Shown piece after piece: positions 6,618 to 7,884 of a DNA stretch of 7,884 nucleotides. The DNA is taken from assembly GCA_030038035.1 (NCBI GenBank), contig JASHPP010000345.1:1-7884 (forward strand). Direction: 5' to 3'. The position numbers and the translations under genes were made by a program. How positions within the stretch are numbered: position 1 is the stretch's first letter; every line of letters begins with the position of its first letter. The notes beneath the pieces were generated by a model. That model was given only the letters and a program-made list of their open reading frames with translations. It had not been told where the DNA came from and searched no databases. The stretch comes from Trebonia sp. (lineage in GTDB: Bacteria; Actinomycetota; Actinomycetes; Streptosporangiales; Streptosporangiaceae).

Positions 6618-7784
6618 ATGTCAGCTGACAACGGGACACCCAGGCGCCTGGGCAGGCGGCGCGCCACGATCGTGGCCGCCGCCACCGCCGCGGGCCTGGT
6701 GGTCATCGGCGCGCCGATCACCGCCATGGCGCTGACCGGGACGTTCGCCGGCCACGGGACGCCCGCGGCGAACGCCCCGGTCGCGAGCGCCGGATGGACG
6801 TCGCGCACCGCGCTCACCAAGGCCGCGCTCACGGCCATCTCGAAGGCCGCGGGCCCGGATCCGGACTACTACGCCTACGTCGCCGCCTCCACCGGCGACG
6901 AGGTCGTGGAGGTCAACGTGGCCGCCGCCGCCATCGTCGGCGAGATCAGCACGGACACCGCCGACGGCGTCGCCGCCACCCCGGACGGCAGCGAGCTCTA
7001 CATCGCCGACACCGGCCAGTACTACGTCCTCGCCGCGAACCCGGCGACGGGGGCCGAGACCAAGATCGAGGTCGGGCCGTACCCGCAGGACGTCGCCGTG
7101 TCGCCGTCAGGCAACCTCGTGTACGCGACCGTGACCGGCGGCGACACCGGTCCGGGCGGGTCTAACGCCGTGGCCGTCATCGACCCGGCGACCAACACCG
7201 TCACCGGCGACATCACGGTCGGCACCGCCCCGCGGCAGGTGGTGTTCAGCCCGAACGGCTCGGCCGCGTACGTGACCACGGAGACCGGGATCTACGTGAT
7301 CGACACCGCGACGTCCGCGGTGACCCAGGTGATCCCCGACCTCGGCGGGAGCCCGCAGGGCATCGCGGTCAGCCCCGACGGTTCGGCCCTCTACGTCACC
7401 AACCCCGACGCCGGCACGCTGCTGAAGATCAGCGCCGCGACCGGCAGGATCATCGGCAGCACCCCGGCCGGCGCCGAGCCGCAGGCGGTCGCGGTGACGC
7501 CGAACGGGTCCACGCTCTACGTCGCCGACATGAACTCCGACTCGGTCTCGGTGATCGACGCGGCGACCCTGCGGGTGACCGGGACGATCTCCGTCGGCCG
7601 CCTGCCCATGTCGGTCGCGGTCAGCCCCGACGGCTCGCAGGTGTGGGTCGGCAACGGCTTCTCCGGCTCCGTCTCGATCATCGCCACGGCGGCCAACTCG
7701 GTCATCGCGACCGTCGGCGGCGGCCCGGGCACGTCCACGCTGGACGCCGCCATCACCGGCATCGCCTTCGCCCCCGCTCCATAA
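6618..7784 (+). CDS. Extracytoplasmic seven-bladed YVTN/YncE-type beta-propeller protein
   Basis: 388 residues. ATG 6618 is preceded by AAAGGAGA (6603-6610) with 7-nt spacing, a strong ribosome binding site. The N-terminus is basic (PRRLGRRR, 8-15) followed by a hydrophobic segment (about 17-39), so it is either a signal peptide, perhaps cut near AMA, or a membrane anchor. A low-complexity Ala/Thr linker (about 40-80) leads to about seven repeats of 40-45 residues with the YVTN pattern: VAVSPDG or a variant, LYV(T/A)N or LYVAD, then V(S)VIDxAT and a V-x-G-x-I-x-V-G turn. Clear copies are IAVSPDGSALYVTN, VAVTPNGSTLYVAD and VAVSPDGSQVWVGN. The first repeat can close the ring with the last. Such propellers bind ligands or partners and usually have no catalytic residues of their own. 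Operon position directly after the phosphoesterase suggests a partner or sensor role for it (inference). The same frame happens to be stop-free upstream to 5037, but the motifs and ribosome binding site fix the start here. Confidence 0.88.
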   Translation: MSADNGTPRRLGRRRATIVAAATAAGLVVIGAPITAMALTGTFAGHGTPAANAPVASAGWTSRTALTKAALTAISKAAGPDPDYYAYVAASTGDEVVEVNVAAAAIVGEISTDTADGVAATPDGSELYIADTGQYYVLAANPATGAETKIEVGPYPQDVAVSPSGNLVYATVTGGDTGPGGSNAVAVIDPATNTVTGDITVGTAPRQVVFSPNGSAAYVTTETGIYVIDTATSAVTQVIPDLGGSPQGIAVSPDGSALYVTNPDAGTLLKISAATGRIIGSTPAGAEPQAVAVTPNGSTLYVADMNSDSVSVIDAATLRVTGTISVGRLPMSVAVSPDGSQVWVGNGFSGSVSIIATAANSVIATVGGGPGTSTLDAAITGIAFAPAP

Positions 7785-7791
7785 CCAGGGC

Positions 7792-7834
7792 CGATGGGCC
7801 GCTGTCGCGGCTGTTGCCTGACAGCGGCCCATCG
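7792..7834 (+). terminator. Strong hairpin terminator after the phosphoesterase-propeller operon
   Basis: A perfect 15-bp inverted repeat, CGATGGGCCGCTGTC (7792-7806) and GACAGCGGCCCATCG (7820-7834), with a 13-nt loop starts 7 bp after the TAA stop. There is no T-run, as is frequent in high-GC actinomycetes. It should terminate, or at least protect, the 3' end of the operon transcript and could act from both directions. Confidence 0.75.
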
Positions 7835-7863
7835 CCCGCGCGGGGTCGCGGCAAGCAGGTTGC

Positions 7864-7869
7864 TAAGGT
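7864..7869 (+). promoter_or_regulatory. Candidate -10 element TAAGGT for a gene starting at the right edge
   Basis: TAAGGT lies 30 bp after the hairpin and 11 nt before an ATG at 7881, only three bases of which plus one more are in the window. This fits a leaderless or short-leader transcript of the next gene on the + strand. No coding evidence can be gathered from so little sequence. Confidence 0.35.
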
Positions 7870-7884
7870 GAACTCCTGGGATGG

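Noticed and set aside
5947..6639. Minus-strand open frame opposite the phosphoesterase 3' half.
   Set aside because: Composition-driven shadow without a ribosome binding site or recognisable motifs.
7867..7873. GGTGAAC resembling half of an actinobacterial PHO box, which would link the region to phosphate control.
   Set aside because: Only one 7-bp unit is present with no adjacent direct repeat, and it overlaps a -10-like element downstream of the phosphatase operon. Chance occurrence is likely.

Overview
The window is high-GC DNA (strong G/C at third codon positions) with all supported genes on the + strand. Base composition, AGGA-type ribosome binding sites, TAAGGT/TAAGCT -10 elements and the protein families all point to a soil-type actinomycete (Actinomycetota). 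I cannot name the genus from the sequence alone. Three of the four intact or partial proteins carry, or belong to families that carry, export or membrane signals, so this is mainly a cell-surface/secretome region.

Layout: (1) 1-3255 is the 3' part of a large secreted S53 (sedolisin/kumamolisin-type) acid serine-carboxyl peptidase. The catalytic domain is followed by about five IPT/TIG immunoglobulin-like modules and a C-terminal fibronectin type III module. The signal peptide and prodomain lie upstream of the window. (2) A 200-bp intergenic stretch holds a terminator-like hairpin and promoter-like elements. (3) 3456-4409 is a class I SAM-dependent methyltransferase of the Methyltransf_24/TylF-like kind with an N-terminal membrane hairpin. 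(4) 4453-4934 is a GrpB-family (nucleotidyltransferase-fold) gene that appears broken by an out-of-frame internal deletion whose junction is CCCGGG. (5) A 163-bp intergenic stretch contains possible operator-like repeats. (6) 5098-6585 is a Tat-exported phosphoesterase of the phospholipase C/AcpA family (PF04185). (7) 6618-7784 is a seven-bladed YVTN/YncE-type beta-propeller protein with an N-terminal export or anchor segment, 32 bp downstream and very probably in the same operon. (8) A perfect 15-bp inverted repeat closes that operon, and a -10-like element followed by an ATG at the right edge suggests another gene beginning just outside the window.

How they work together: the phosphoesterase and the propeller are the one clear functional pair. 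The same two domains occur fused in a single polypeptide in other bacteria, so the pair probably acts together outside the membrane on phosphate esters or phospholipids. The sedolisin and the methyltransferase look like independent transcription units. I see no CRISPR array, tRNA, rRNA, transposase or phage gene. The observations most worth a second look are the split propeller/phosphoesterase operon and the microhomology-type deletion in the GrpB gene. I did not find a clearly undescribed system.
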